Assembly (NCBI GenBank): GCA_026389895.1
Contig: JAPLGZ010000835.1
Location: 1-42,966 of the forward strand
From: Chloroflexota bacterium
Lineage (GTDB): Bacteria; Chloroflexota; Anaerolineae; Caldilineales; Caldilineaceae
Reading direction: 5' to 3'
Length of the DNA: 42,966 nt
Positions 32,475 through 39,969 of this stretch are shown here, one piece after another. Under the pieces are notes generated by a model. That model worked only from the letters and a program-made list of their open reading frames with translations, did no database searches and was not told where the DNA came from. Made by a program: the position numbers and the translations under genes. Numbering within the stretch: the first letter of the stretch is position 1; each line of letters opens with the position of its first letter.

Positions 32475-34127
32475 TTACGGCAGGGCAAAGACAATGGCGC
32501 GCACCGCACGGATGATCAGGTGAAAGGCGGAGACCGGCGGCTGACCATCGCTGGGGTCATCATAAAGACAATGGGCATGATAGGTCGTGTCATAGGCCAC
32601 ATGCGGTTGGTCCGCGCCATCTAGGGCCAGGATGGGGGTGAGACCATGCCATAAACCACCATCACAATGGGGCGGAATCGCGACCGGCCAAACGGACTGC
32701 AACAGCTCGGCGGATTCAATCGTCTTGTTATGATAGGTCGGGTTGTCCGTTTCACAATCTGCGCTGCACCAGACATAACCCAGCCCACCATTCGTGGTAT
32801 CGACATAGGCCATGTGCGGTCGCCCCTGGGTGTCCAGTTCCAGATCCGGATGTTTGCCATCGGGTGTCGGGACGCCTGGTTCATTATAAGACCACTGCTC
32901 GCCCAGTTTGGTCGCATCAAAACAATTCTCATTGCACCAGAGATAAAAGAGTTTCTCACCGGCCAGTTGGGCTTGCCCTTTGTAGAAGGCGACGCGCGGG
33001 CGATCTTGGCTGTCTAGTTCCAGATCCCAAGAGGGATTTGTACCGGCGCCACGGTCGATCAGGTAAATCCGCTGCCAATTCTCCCGTTGATCACAGGCGT
33101 TATCACAGCCAAAGTAGAAAAGACCCGCTGATTGGCCGCTCTGATTGGTCGGATAGAAATTGGCGATAAAACGCGGTCCACCCTGGCTGGTAAAGGTAAG
33201 TGAAGGATAGTCGACAATCTCATATTCATATTGAAAGCCACCCCGATATTCATCGGTGATGCGGGTGCGCGCCCAAGTTGGGTTGTCGGGCGTGCCCGCC
33301 GTACAATCGGTGTCACAACTGGCATAGTAAGCACCATACAGATCCGGCTCGGCATGCGAATAGTTGCGATCCTGAAAGATCAGGCGCGGACGATCTTGTG
33401 GATCAAGGGCAAAGGAATGCTGCGGCGCATTGTCGTCGTAGACATCAAAGATATCGGTGCCGTCGGTTGTCGCCACATAGCCCACCTGCCAACTGTTGGC
33501 ATCAACGCAATTCTGATCACAGGCCGCATAGAGATAATCTTTGGCGCCAGCATAAACCGTCGAGGCGGCGCGAATCAACAGGCGCGGTTGGCCGGCTTGG
33601 GTGAGTGCGAGTTGCACTTCGAGCACGTCGCGATCTTGCACCAGATTCACCCGTTGCCACGCTTCACTCTTTTCACAAGCGGTGGCGCAATAGGCATAGA
33701 CGGCCCAGTTCGGCGCGTTGTCGTGCATCCCTTCGTAATAATAATAGCCCACATGCATGCCGCCGTTTTTGTCCACCTTCATGCTGGCGCTACTCGTGCG
33801 CCACTGGGTTTCCAAGAAAAGCCCCGTGTTGGTCGGCTCAGCCGTTGGGGCATCCGTGGGGCTGGCGGTAGGGGTTGGTTGATTCGGTTGTGTCGTAGCC
33901 GTGGCGGTAGGTTGATCTGGCCGCGTTGTGGCCGTCGCGGTGGACGATGCTGGCGGCCGTCCTGCTTCACCGTTCGTAATCAGGGGCAGAAAGATATGCT
34001 GGTTGGCAAGCGGCATTTGTGCGGGCTCCGCCTGTGCCATAGCGGCGCCGGTTCGCCAGATGCCGATCAACAAACTAATAAAGAGTAGACCCGCCGTCAC
34101 TTTGCGCAGGTACGATTGGTGGTTCAT
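32475..34127 (-). CDS. Secreted protein with N-terminal FLPL motif, Thr/Pro linker and Cys-rich repeat domain
   Basis: A 550-residue exported protein. After the signal peptide (LRKVTAGLLFISLLIGIWRTGAAMAQA region) comes HIFLPLITNG, the motif that ends other surface proteins here but placed N-terminally. A Thr/Pro/Ala-rich linker (about 55-100, e.g. TATATTRPDQPTATATTQ) follows. The rest is a propeller-like array of repeats about 55-65 residues long, each with a C(D/N)..C pair (YAYCATACEK, YAACDQNCVD, YASCDTDCTA, YFGCDNACDQ, YLWCNENCFD, YVWCSADCET) and (D/L)(S/T)(Q)(G/D)RP(R/H) turns. The paired cysteines suggest a disulfide in each blade. The gene is preceded by the direct-repeat promoter module C. 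I do not recognise a family. Confidence 0.82.
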   Translation of the reverse strand: MNHQSYLRKVTAGLLFISLLIGIWRTGAAMAQAEPAQMPLANQHIFLPLITNGEAGRPPASSTATATTRPDQPTATATTQPNQPTPTASPTDAPTAEPTNTGLFLETQWRTSSASMKVDKNGGMHVGYYYYEGMHDNAPNWAVYAYCATACEKSEAWQRVNLVQDRDVLEVQLALTQAGQPRLLIRAASTVYAGAKDYLYAACDQNCVDANSWQVGYVATTDGTDIFDVYDDNAPQHSFALDPQDRPRLIFQDRNYSHAEPDLYGAYYASCDTDCTAGTPDNPTWARTRITDEYRGGFQYEYEIVDYPSLTFTSQGGPRFIANFYPTNQSGQSAGLFYFGCDNACDQRENWQRIYLIDRGAGTNPSWDLELDSQDRPRVAFYKGQAQLAGEKLFYLWCNENCFDATKLGEQWSYNEPGVPTPDGKHPDLELDTQGRPHMAYVDTTNGGLGYVWCSADCETDNPTYHNKTIESAELLQSVWPVAIPPHCDGGLWHGLTPILALDGADQPHVAYDTTYHAHCLYDDPSDGQPPVSAFHLIIRAVRAIVFALP

Positions 34128-34207
34128 GAGGACTCCTTGTTGAATGCAATCCTGATTAAATTTACGCTAGGTTTTCTAGCTTTATTCCAAAATTTGTTGG
34201 CATAACT

Positions 34208-34284
34208 TGGCTCTATTTAACCAGCCATTGGGCGGCATCAACAGAAGCAAGCGCGACATGACCTGATACAAGCAGCTATACAAA
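34208..34284 (-). promoter_or_regulatory. Direct-repeat promoter module, copy C (before the Cys-rich secreted protein)
   Basis: Minus strand: GTATA (34277-34281), GTATC (34265-34269) and GTCGC (34253-34257) at exact 12-bp steps, then GCTTGCTTCTGTT, 19 bases, and TTAAAT (34215-34220) followed by AGAGCCA. The predicted start is about 80 bp before the ATG at 34127. It lies in the divergent gap shared with the STAND regulator at 34393. Confidence 0.72.
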
Positions 34285-34314
34285 TTGAGCAGCAAGGCAA
34301 CCAATTTCACAAGG

Positions 34315-34343
34315 TTGCGCAAGTCGGTGCAATTCGCTATAGT
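34315..34343 (+). promoter_or_regulatory. Sigma-70-like promoter of the third STAND regulator
   Basis: TTGCGC (34315-34320) and TATAGT (34338-34343) are spaced by 17 bases, about 50 bp before the ATG at 34393. It is divergent from the module C promoter, so a regulator bound at the direct repeats could affect both genes. Confidence 0.5.
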
Positions 34344-34392
34344 GTGAATAGAAGAGCGAGTGGGTAGGAGATCTGAAGCAATGGGAGAATCA

Positions 34393-36711
34393 ATGACCTT
34401 TGTACAGTGGCTTAAGCGTTTGCGCGCCGAACAAGATTTGACGCAAGAGATGCTAGCGGAGAAGGTGGGCTGCGCCACGCCGACGTTGCGATCGTTTGAG
34501 ATCGGCAAGCGCCGGCCGTCGCGCGAGATGGCCGAGCGCCTCGCCGATGTCTTAGGCGTCCCTGGCGAGCAACGGGCGGAATTTCTACGTTTGGCCCGGT
34601 TGCCGGTAGAGGCACAACCCGATCTAACGGAAGCTCATCACACGGAACTGGCGTCTGCAGCTGTGCGCCAGACCAGCCAGCTTCCCTTGCCCAAGACGGC
34701 CAAAACCTTGATCGGGCGCGAAGCCGAACGAAATGTATTGATACAGCTGTTACACGACGAGCACTGCCGGCTGGTGACAGTGCTGGGCGCGGGCGGCATG
34801 GGCAAGACCCAATTAGCACTCGACGTTGCCCACGCTTTGGCCCCGCACTTCCCAGAGGGGGCCGTCTTTGTCGCGCTGGCACCGATCCAGACGGCGCAAC
34901 ACTTGCCCAGCGCCGTGATCGAAGCGTTAGGGCTTGCTTTGTTAGGGGCCAGCGATCCCAATGCCCAACTACTTGCCTGGCTGGAAAAACGCCAGATCTT
35001 GCTTGTGCTCGATAACTTTGAACATTTATTGGGGGATGCGAATGCGGTTGCTTGGATTGCCGAACTATTGCATGGCGCGCCCGCGCTGCAACTGCTGATC
35101 ACCTCGCGCGAACGGCTACGCCTGCGCGGCGAACGCACCTTCGACTTAGGCGGCCTGACCCTGCCAGGCGCCATGCTACCGCCGGAACAGGCCGATGCGG
35201 TGCTGCTCTTTCTGGAACGGGCGCGCCAGGTGACCGGGGATTTTGCCCTCGACACCCAAAACAGATTGGTGATTGGGCGCATTTGTCAATTGCTGGGCGG
35301 CATGCCACTTGGCATTGAATTGGCAGCGGCCTGGGTGCGTGTATTAGAACCGGCCGAAATCGCCAGCGAGATTGAAAAGAACATGGATTTCCTGGCGTTG
35401 GCCGACCGCGATGCGTTGCCCCGCCATCGCAGCATGCGGGCGGTCTTTGATCATTCGTGGCGCTTGCTCAGCGACGAAGAGCGCGCCGTATTGATGAAGT
35501 TGGCGGTCTTTCGCGGTGGCTCTCTGCGCGAGGCGGCGGAAGCGGTCGCCCAGGCCACGTTGCCGGTATTGGCCAGTTTAATTGACAAATCGCTGGTGCG
35601 CCGGCTGGATGATCGACGCTTCGATTTACATGAGCTGATTCGTCAATTTGCCGCCCAACAATTGGCGGAGCGAGCAGAGACGCAGGTCACGAAGGATCGC
35701 CATCTGGCCTACTTTCGCCAATTTGCGCTGAAAGCCGAGGAGGGCATGAACCAGGCGGACCAGGCAACGTGGCTGGCGCGAGTGGAACGCGAACAGGATA
35801 ATCTGCGCGCCGCATTGGCTTGGGCCTTCGAGGAAGGGGCGGCGATGCCACAACGCGTGGCGCAAGGGTTGACGTTGGTCGCCGCCCTCTATCGTTTTTG
35901 GCAGGGCCGGGGCTATCTGACAGAAGGTCGCCAATGGATGGAACGGGGGCTGGCGCAAGGGCAAGGCGTAGCCCCAGCAACCATCGCCCACACCTTGAAT
36001 ATGCTGGGCTGGTTGGCCCACCAACAGGGTGAGTCGCACTACGCGCATCGTTTGCTCGAACAGAGCCTGGCCCTCTTCCGCCAACTGAACGACGAGCCTG
36101 GGCTGGCGGAGGTATTAGATACATTGGGCGATCTAACTTGGGGTCAGGGTGATCTGGGGCGTGGCGTGGCCTATTATGAGGAAAGCCTGGCCCTGCGGCG
36201 TCGGCTGGGCCAACCAGGCTCTGTAGCCATGTCACTGTATAGCTTGGGGCGACTTTATGTGGATCACAACGAGAATCAGGCCGCGGCCACTTGCTTTGCC
36301 GAGGCCATGACCATTCTCGAAGCCGTTCATGATCGGCGCGGGCTGGCGCTGACCATTAATGGGTTGGGACGCCTGGCCCTGAATGAACAAGCCTACACTC
36401 TGGCTGGGGAACACTTCCGCCGCGCTTTAGATTTATTTCATCAATTGGGCAATAAAGTTGATATTGCCGAATGTTTTGAAGAGCTGGCCCTGGTGGCCCA
36501 CGCAGCCGGCCAGCCCCAACGCGCCGCGACACTTTGGGCCGCGGGCGAGGCCCTGCGCCAAGAGATTAACATTCATGCCTTACGCTACAACCAGGTGCTG
36601 GCCGCCCCCATGCTGGCGCAAATCGATGCGCCAACCATCGCCGCCGGGCGGGCTGCGGCCCGCCAATGCAGCCTTGATGTAGCCGTAGCCTATGCCTTGG
36701 GGACAACATGA
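34393..36711 (+). CDS. XRE-family HTH / NB-ARC / TPR STAND regulator
   Basis: A 772-residue paralogue of the previous two. It has an XRE helix-turn-helix (FVQWLKRLRAEQDLTQEMLAEKVG, about 3-26, through about 65), NB-ARC with Walker A GAGGMGKTQ (about 132-140), Walker B ILLVLDNFEHLL, ITSRERLR, MPLGIELAAAWVRVL and FDLHELIRQFAAQ, then about 330 residues of TPR repeats (e.g. DLGRGVAYYEESLALRRRLGQPG). ATG at 34393 has GGGAG five bases upstream and places the HTH at the very N-terminus; ATG at 34381 would add MGES. The promoter at 34315 is divergent from the secreted protein gene, making this STAND protein a candidate regulator of it (inference). The next gene is convergent. Confidence 0.9.
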   Translation: MTFVQWLKRLRAEQDLTQEMLAEKVGCATPTLRSFEIGKRRPSREMAERLADVLGVPGEQRAEFLRLARLPVEAQPDLTEAHHTELASAAVRQTSQLPLPKTAKTLIGREAERNVLIQLLHDEHCRLVTVLGAGGMGKTQLALDVAHALAPHFPEGAVFVALAPIQTAQHLPSAVIEALGLALLGASDPNAQLLAWLEKRQILLVLDNFEHLLGDANAVAWIAELLHGAPALQLLITSRERLRLRGERTFDLGGLTLPGAMLPPEQADAVLLFLERARQVTGDFALDTQNRLVIGRICQLLGGMPLGIELAAAWVRVLEPAEIASEIEKNMDFLALADRDALPRHRSMRAVFDHSWRLLSDEERAVLMKLAVFRGGSLREAAEAVAQATLPVLASLIDKSLVRRLDDRRFDLHELIRQFAAQQLAERAETQVTKDRHLAYFRQFALKAEEGMNQADQATWLARVEREQDNLRAALAWAFEEGAAMPQRVAQGLTLVAALYRFWQGRGYLTEGRQWMERGLAQGQGVAPATIAHTLNMLGWLAHQQGESHYAHRLLEQSLALFRQLNDEPGLAEVLDTLGDLTWGQGDLGRGVAYYEESLALRRRLGQPGSVAMSLYSLGRLYVDHNENQAAATCFAEAMTILEAVHDRRGLALTINGLGRLALNEQAYTLAGEHFRRALDLFHQLGNKVDIAECFEELALVAHAAGQPQRAATLWAAGEALRQEINIHALRYNQVLAAPMLAQIDAPTIAAGRAAARQCSLDVAVAYALGTT

Positions 36712-36733
36712 CGGGTGTAGGGTCCGCCATCTT

Positions 36734-37231
36734 CTACGCAGGCGCGCGATGGGCCTCGGCTGGCCCAACCGGCGGGGCAAATTGATCATGTTTTGCCGCA
36801 ATCGCCAGCATCTGTTCGAGGTCGAACGGGGCCGTCGCAAAAGTGGCCGCGAGTTCGATAAAGCAGGCTTCAAAACCGCCGGGGCTAAAAAAATTGAGCA
36901 ACGTGACCGGCGCGGAGGTTGGATTCCACAGATGATGCACAGTGCGAGGCGGCGCCAACACAAAACCACCGCGCGTGACGGTAAAAGTTTGCTCTTCCAG
37001 CGTGAAGGCCAGGGTCCCATTGAGCACGTAAAAAGTTTCTGTCGTCTGGGCGTGCCAATGGGGCGCGCCATAGCGGAAGTGCGGCGGCAGGGTGATTTCG
37101 ATCAGGCTGAAACTGCCGTTGGTGTCAGCAGCCCCGGCCTTGATCGCCCCAATGGCGCCAAAGAGCGACCATGTCTTAAGATGATCAGACGAGTAGTCAG
37201 TGAAATTTGCGGTGTTGTGCAGCATCGTCAT
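36734..37231 (-). CDS. Cupin-domain protein (quercetin 2,3-dioxygenase-like)
   Basis: A 165-residue protein with one cupin fold. The first motif APHWHAQTTETFYVLNG supplies two His and one Glu; the second, PPRTVHHLWN, supplies the remaining His. These would hold a metal such as Fe, Mn or Ni. Proteins of this size are often annotated as cupin or quercetin dioxygenase-like; the substrate cannot be told. AAGGAG precedes the ATG at 37229-37231. It ends 22 bp from the end of the convergent STAND gene. Upstream are two palindromes (37284, 37448) and the direct-repeat module D. Confidence 0.85.
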   Translation of the reverse strand: MTMLHNTANFTDYSSDHLKTWSLFGAIGAIKAGAADTNGSFSLIEITLPPHFRYGAPHWHAQTTETFYVLNGTLAFTLEEQTFTVTRGGFVLAPPRTVHHLWNPTSAPVTLLNFFSPGGFEACFIELAATFATAPFDLEQMLAIAAKHDQFAPPVGPAEAHRAPA

Positions 37232-37283
37232 GTTGATTCTCCTTCGTTATCGAGCGTTGCGGCCCCAGGATCGCAACGAATTT

Positions 37284-37321
37284 CATGAATTGCCCGAACC
37301 AGGTGCCTCGCGCAATTCATG
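37284..37321. promoter_or_regulatory. Inverted repeat upstream of the cupin gene
   Basis: CATGAATTGC (37284-37293) pairs perfectly with GCAATTCATG (37312-37321) across 18 bases. At 53-90 bp before the cupin ATG it could be an operator or a leader hairpin. Confidence 0.4.
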
Positions 37322-37447
37322 GGGGTGACCGTTGGGTATCTTGTAAAATTTTCTGATTCAAAAAGCCAATCTATTGCGCCGTGGCCAATCATTCACTTTG
37401 CTGCTGCGTAGCAAGCAAGCTAGGCAGCGGTTATTCACGAGCAATCC

Positions 37448-37465
37448 ATCATTCATGTGAATGAT
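37448..37465. promoter_or_regulatory. Palindrome ATCATTCA-TG-TGAATGAT upstream of the cupin gene
   Basis: A perfect 8-bp palindrome with a 2-base centre. Its ATTCA/TGAAT half sites resemble those of the TetR operator at 39625, so it may be a weaker site for that repressor or for a relative. Confidence 0.35.
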
Positions 37466-37490
37466 CCACCACGGACGATTTAGTTTTATC

Positions 37491-37567
37491 TGGCTTTATT
37501 AAATCAGAGATCATCAAACGTTAACAGAAGCAAGCGCGACAGAGGTTAATACAAAGAGCGATACAAA
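37491..37567 (-). promoter_or_regulatory. Direct-repeat promoter module, copy D (before the cupin gene)
   Basis: Minus strand: GTATC (37560-37564), GTATT (37548-37552) and GTCGC (37536-37540) with exact 12-bp steps, then GCTTGCTTCTGTT, 19 bases, and TTTAAT (37498-37503) followed by AAAGCCAG. The next minus-strand gene is the cupin, which would have a leader of about 260 bases containing both palindromes. Confidence 0.68.
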
Positions 37568-37586
37568 ACGAAGAATATGACGTGGG

Positions 37587-37678
37587 CTAGCGACCCGCCA
37601 CTTTGGTGTGGACCATCATAATGGTCAGCCAACGGTGCAGGTTTCAACCCTGCGACTGGAAAAGTGGCGGGTCGCTAG
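37587..37678. repeat. Composite inverted-repeat element with two inner hairpins
   Basis: CTAGCGACCCGCCACTTT (37587-37604) and its perfect complement (37661-37678) enclose two more hairpins: GACCAT-cata-ATGGTC (37611-37626) and GCAGG...CCTGC around TTTCAAC (about 37637-37653). This gives a cloverleaf-like fold. It lies 52 bp past the stop of the P450 gene, so it may terminate that operon or be a dispersed element. Confidence 0.6.
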
Positions 37679-37729
37679 TTACGTGATCACAGAGGGTGAC
37701 GGAGGGGCATGCCCTTACGGTCTGTCCAC

Positions 37730-38974
37730 CTACCAAATCACTGGTAGTTTTTCCAGACCACGCACGGTCGGCGTGGCACGCCAACGCAGTTGATCGGGCG
37801 CAACAGCAAGCCGTAAATTTGGGAAGCGCTGCACCAGGGTATTGATGGCGATCTGACCTTCCAGACGTGCCAATGGCGCGCCCAGGCAGAAGTGAATTCC
37901 ATGCCCAAAGGCCAGATGGCGATTCTTGTCGCGCGTCAGATCCAATTCATCGGGGCGCTCGAAAATGTGTTCATCGCGATTGGCCGAAGCCAGCACGGCC
38001 AATGTCAAGGCGCCGCGCGGAATAGTGACGCCGTGCAAACTCACCTCTTCGCGAGCATAGCGTTCAGTGGCTTGTTCGACGGGACTGGTAAAGCGCAGTA
38101 GTTCTTCTACAGCCGGGCGAATCAGATCCGGATGGCGCCGCAACAAATCAAATTGGTCGGGGTGTTGTAGCAAGGCCAGGGTACCAGATGCGATCAGGTT
38201 GACGGTGGTTTCATGCCCAGCGATGAGCAGCAAAAATGCCATCGCCAGTAATTCATCTTCACTCAAATGATCACCAGCCTCTTCAGCCTGCACCAACGCT
38301 GTGAGCAGATCGTCGCGTGGGTCGATTCGTCGTTGCGCCAACAATTGCCGCAAGTAACGCATAAACGCAGCGATTGATGGCATCGCCAATAGGATATTCA
38401 GTGGCGACGGCGTTTTTACAATGGCCTTCGTCCAACGATGAAACCGATGACGATCTGCAGTAGGGATGCCTAAAAGCTCTGAAATCACAATCAGCGGCAA
38501 GGGCAAGGCAAAGGAGTGGAGCAGATCCACGGGAGCCTTATCCTGGGTGGCATCGAGCAATTGATCAGCAACCGTCTGGATGCGCCCCCGGAGTTGTTCG
38601 ATGCGGCCTGGTGTAAAGGCTTTGTGCACCAAGCCCCGCAAGCGGGCATGGTCGGGCTCATCGAGATCAAGCATATTGCGCTGGAGTGGCTTGACAAAGG
38701 CAGGAACCCAGGGTTCGTTCGCCGCCTGCGAACTTGAACGGGCAATTGCTGGGTTCTTCGCAAAGCGTTCGTCCTTTAATAGCGCCAATACATCATCATA
38801 ACGCGTCACCAACCAGGCATTCTGGCGACCTAATCTGGCCGGATAGACAGGTTGCTCTGTTCGTAAACGAGCATAAAAGGGAAAAGGGTTGGCTTTAAAG
38901 GCAGCTTTGGTGACATCGATGCGCGGCCCCATTTGGATTGGTGGTTTGGGGTCAACGGTCAAAATTGTGGTCAT
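37730..38974 (-). CDS. Cytochrome P450
   Basis: A 414-residue soluble P450 of the bacterial class. It has the I-helix oxygen-activation motif LLIAGHETTVN, the K-helix ExxR in VEELLRFTSP, and the haem loop FGHGIHFCLGAPLARLE with the thiolate Cys at 363. There is no membrane anchor and no fused reductase, so it needs separate ferredoxin and reductase partners, which are not in the window. It oxidises an unknown small substrate. CAGGAGAAG precedes the ATG. It is the second gene of a TetR-P450 operon (13 bp gap), so its expression probably follows the operator at 39625; the TetR ligand may be the P450 substrate or product (inference). Confidence 0.94.
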   Translation of the reverse strand: MTTILTVDPKPPIQMGPRIDVTKAAFKANPFPFYARLRTEQPVYPARLGRQNAWLVTRYDDVLALLKDERFAKNPAIARSSSQAANEPWVPAFVKPLQRNMLDLDEPDHARLRGLVHKAFTPGRIEQLRGRIQTVADQLLDATQDKAPVDLLHSFALPLPLIVISELLGIPTADRHRFHRWTKAIVKTPSPLNILLAMPSIAAFMRYLRQLLAQRRIDPRDDLLTALVQAEEAGDHLSEDELLAMAFLLLIAGHETTVNLIASGTLALLQHPDQFDLLRRHPDLIRPAVEELLRFTSPVEQATERYAREEVSLHGVTIPRGALTLAVLASANRDEHIFERPDELDLTRDKNRHLAFGHGIHFCLGAPLARLEGQIAINTLVQRFPNLRLAVAPDQLRWRATPTVRGLEKLPVIW

Positions 38975-38987
38975 CTTCTTCTCCTGC

Positions 38988-39599
38988 TTACTTGGCTAAA
39001 CCATGCAAAATTAATGCTGTCATTACTTCGGGAAATTGTGCCCATTGCTCAATTGCGACCCTGTCGCCCAACATGCGCAACACAAGCAGACCCATCACCA
39101 TCGCGGTGATCGTGCGTATTGTCACAGCCAGATTGACCGGCTTGATCAAACCCTGCGCAATCCAAGTTTGAAAAATGGGCTCAGTTAGTGAAAATGTTGG
39201 CTCGATTACCTGAGTGTAGTAGTGGTTGCGTAATTCTGGTGTACGCAGAATATCGGGCAGAATCGCCTGAAACGCCTGAAAATCGGCATCGATTACTTGC
39301 AAACGATGCCGCAGATAAGTGCAAAAAAAGCTAGCAAAATCTCCGCCTACTTCTTGCGTCATATCCTCTTTGCGCCGCTCACTCTCGTTGAGCCGGTTGA
39401 GAATACCAAGCAATAGATCAGTCTTTGTTTTGAAGTAGATGTAGATCGTGCCATCGGCGATCTCAGCCTGTTGCGCGATCTGGCGAATCGTCGCGCCATG
39501 AAAACCTTTTGTAGCAAAGACTTGCGTTGCGGCATCAAGGATCTGGTTGCGCCGCGCTTTAATCAGTTGCGCCTGGATCGGCTCTGGTTGTTCTGCCAT
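38988..39599 (-). CDS. TetR/AcrR-family transcriptional repressor
   Basis: A 203-residue repressor with an N-terminal TetR helix-turn-helix: ILDAATQVFATKGFHGATIRQIAQQAEIADGTIYIYFKTK (about 20-60). An all-helical ligand and dimer domain follows. ATG at 39597-39599 is chosen because GAGG lies about 7 bases upstream; an ATG two codons earlier is only one base from that site. A 32-bp perfect palindrome overlaps its own -10 region, so it most likely represses itself and the P450. Confidence 0.92.
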   Translation of the reverse strand: MAEQPEPIQAQLIKARRNQILDAATQVFATKGFHGATIRQIAQQAEIADGTIYIYFKTKTDLLLGILNRLNESERRKEDMTQEVGGDFASFFCTYLRHRLQVIDADFQAFQAILPDILRTPELRNHYYTQVIEPTFSLTEPIFQTWIAQGLIKPVNLAVTIRTITAMVMGLLVLRMLGDRVAIEQWAQFPEVMTALILHGLAK

Positions 39600-39624
39600 G
39601 CTCATCCTCTATGAACAATAATTC

Positions 39625-39656
39625 ATAATTATGAATGAATATTCATTCATAATTAT
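39625..39656. promoter_or_regulatory. TetR operator, perfect 32-bp palindrome
   Basis: Sixteen bases (ATAATTATGAATGAAT) are followed directly by their exact reverse complement, centred between 39640 and 39641. The centre is about 40 bp before the repressor's start codon and the palindrome reaches the -10 hexamer. Confidence 0.82.
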
Positions 39657-39683
39657 AATATAAGAAAATCTATTGTTTGTCAA
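39655..39683 (-). promoter_or_regulatory. Promoter of the tetR-P450 operon
   Basis: On the minus strand a consensus TTGACA (39678-39683) and TATTAT (39655-39660) are 17 bases apart. A second inverted repeat, AAATCTATTG/CAATAGATTT (39666-39690), overlaps the -35. The -10 overlaps the 32-bp operator by two bases. Confidence 0.8.
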
Positions 39684-39831
39684 TAGATTTGCACCGATTA
39701 GGCAACTATTCATCCATGCCATGCCGGCATAGATGAGCATGTGATTGAGGGCGCTCGCCATAAGGGTAGCCCCATTACCAGACTTCGCCCTAGATTGCGG
39801 AGCTGTAGTGCGATTGTTTCCCTTGAGGAAG

Positions 39832-39904
39832 GCGGGCATGCAATCGGAAGAAACGTAAAACCAATGCCTGATGCCATTGGCCTCCTACCCGATTGCATGC
39901 CTGC
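39832..39904. terminator. Composite hairpin after the uricase gene
   Basis: GGCATGCAATCGG (39835-39847) pairs perfectly with 39889-39901, and an inner CCAATG/CATTGG hairpin sits at 39861-39880. It lies 66 bp past the stop of the uricase gene and probably ends the urate operon. No gene is seen in 39691-39969. Confidence 0.5.
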
Positions 39905-39969
39905 GCGATCCACACTATGAATGAAGACTATAGAGGCTGGAGGAGTTTTGTTCTGCTCTATCTGTGGTT

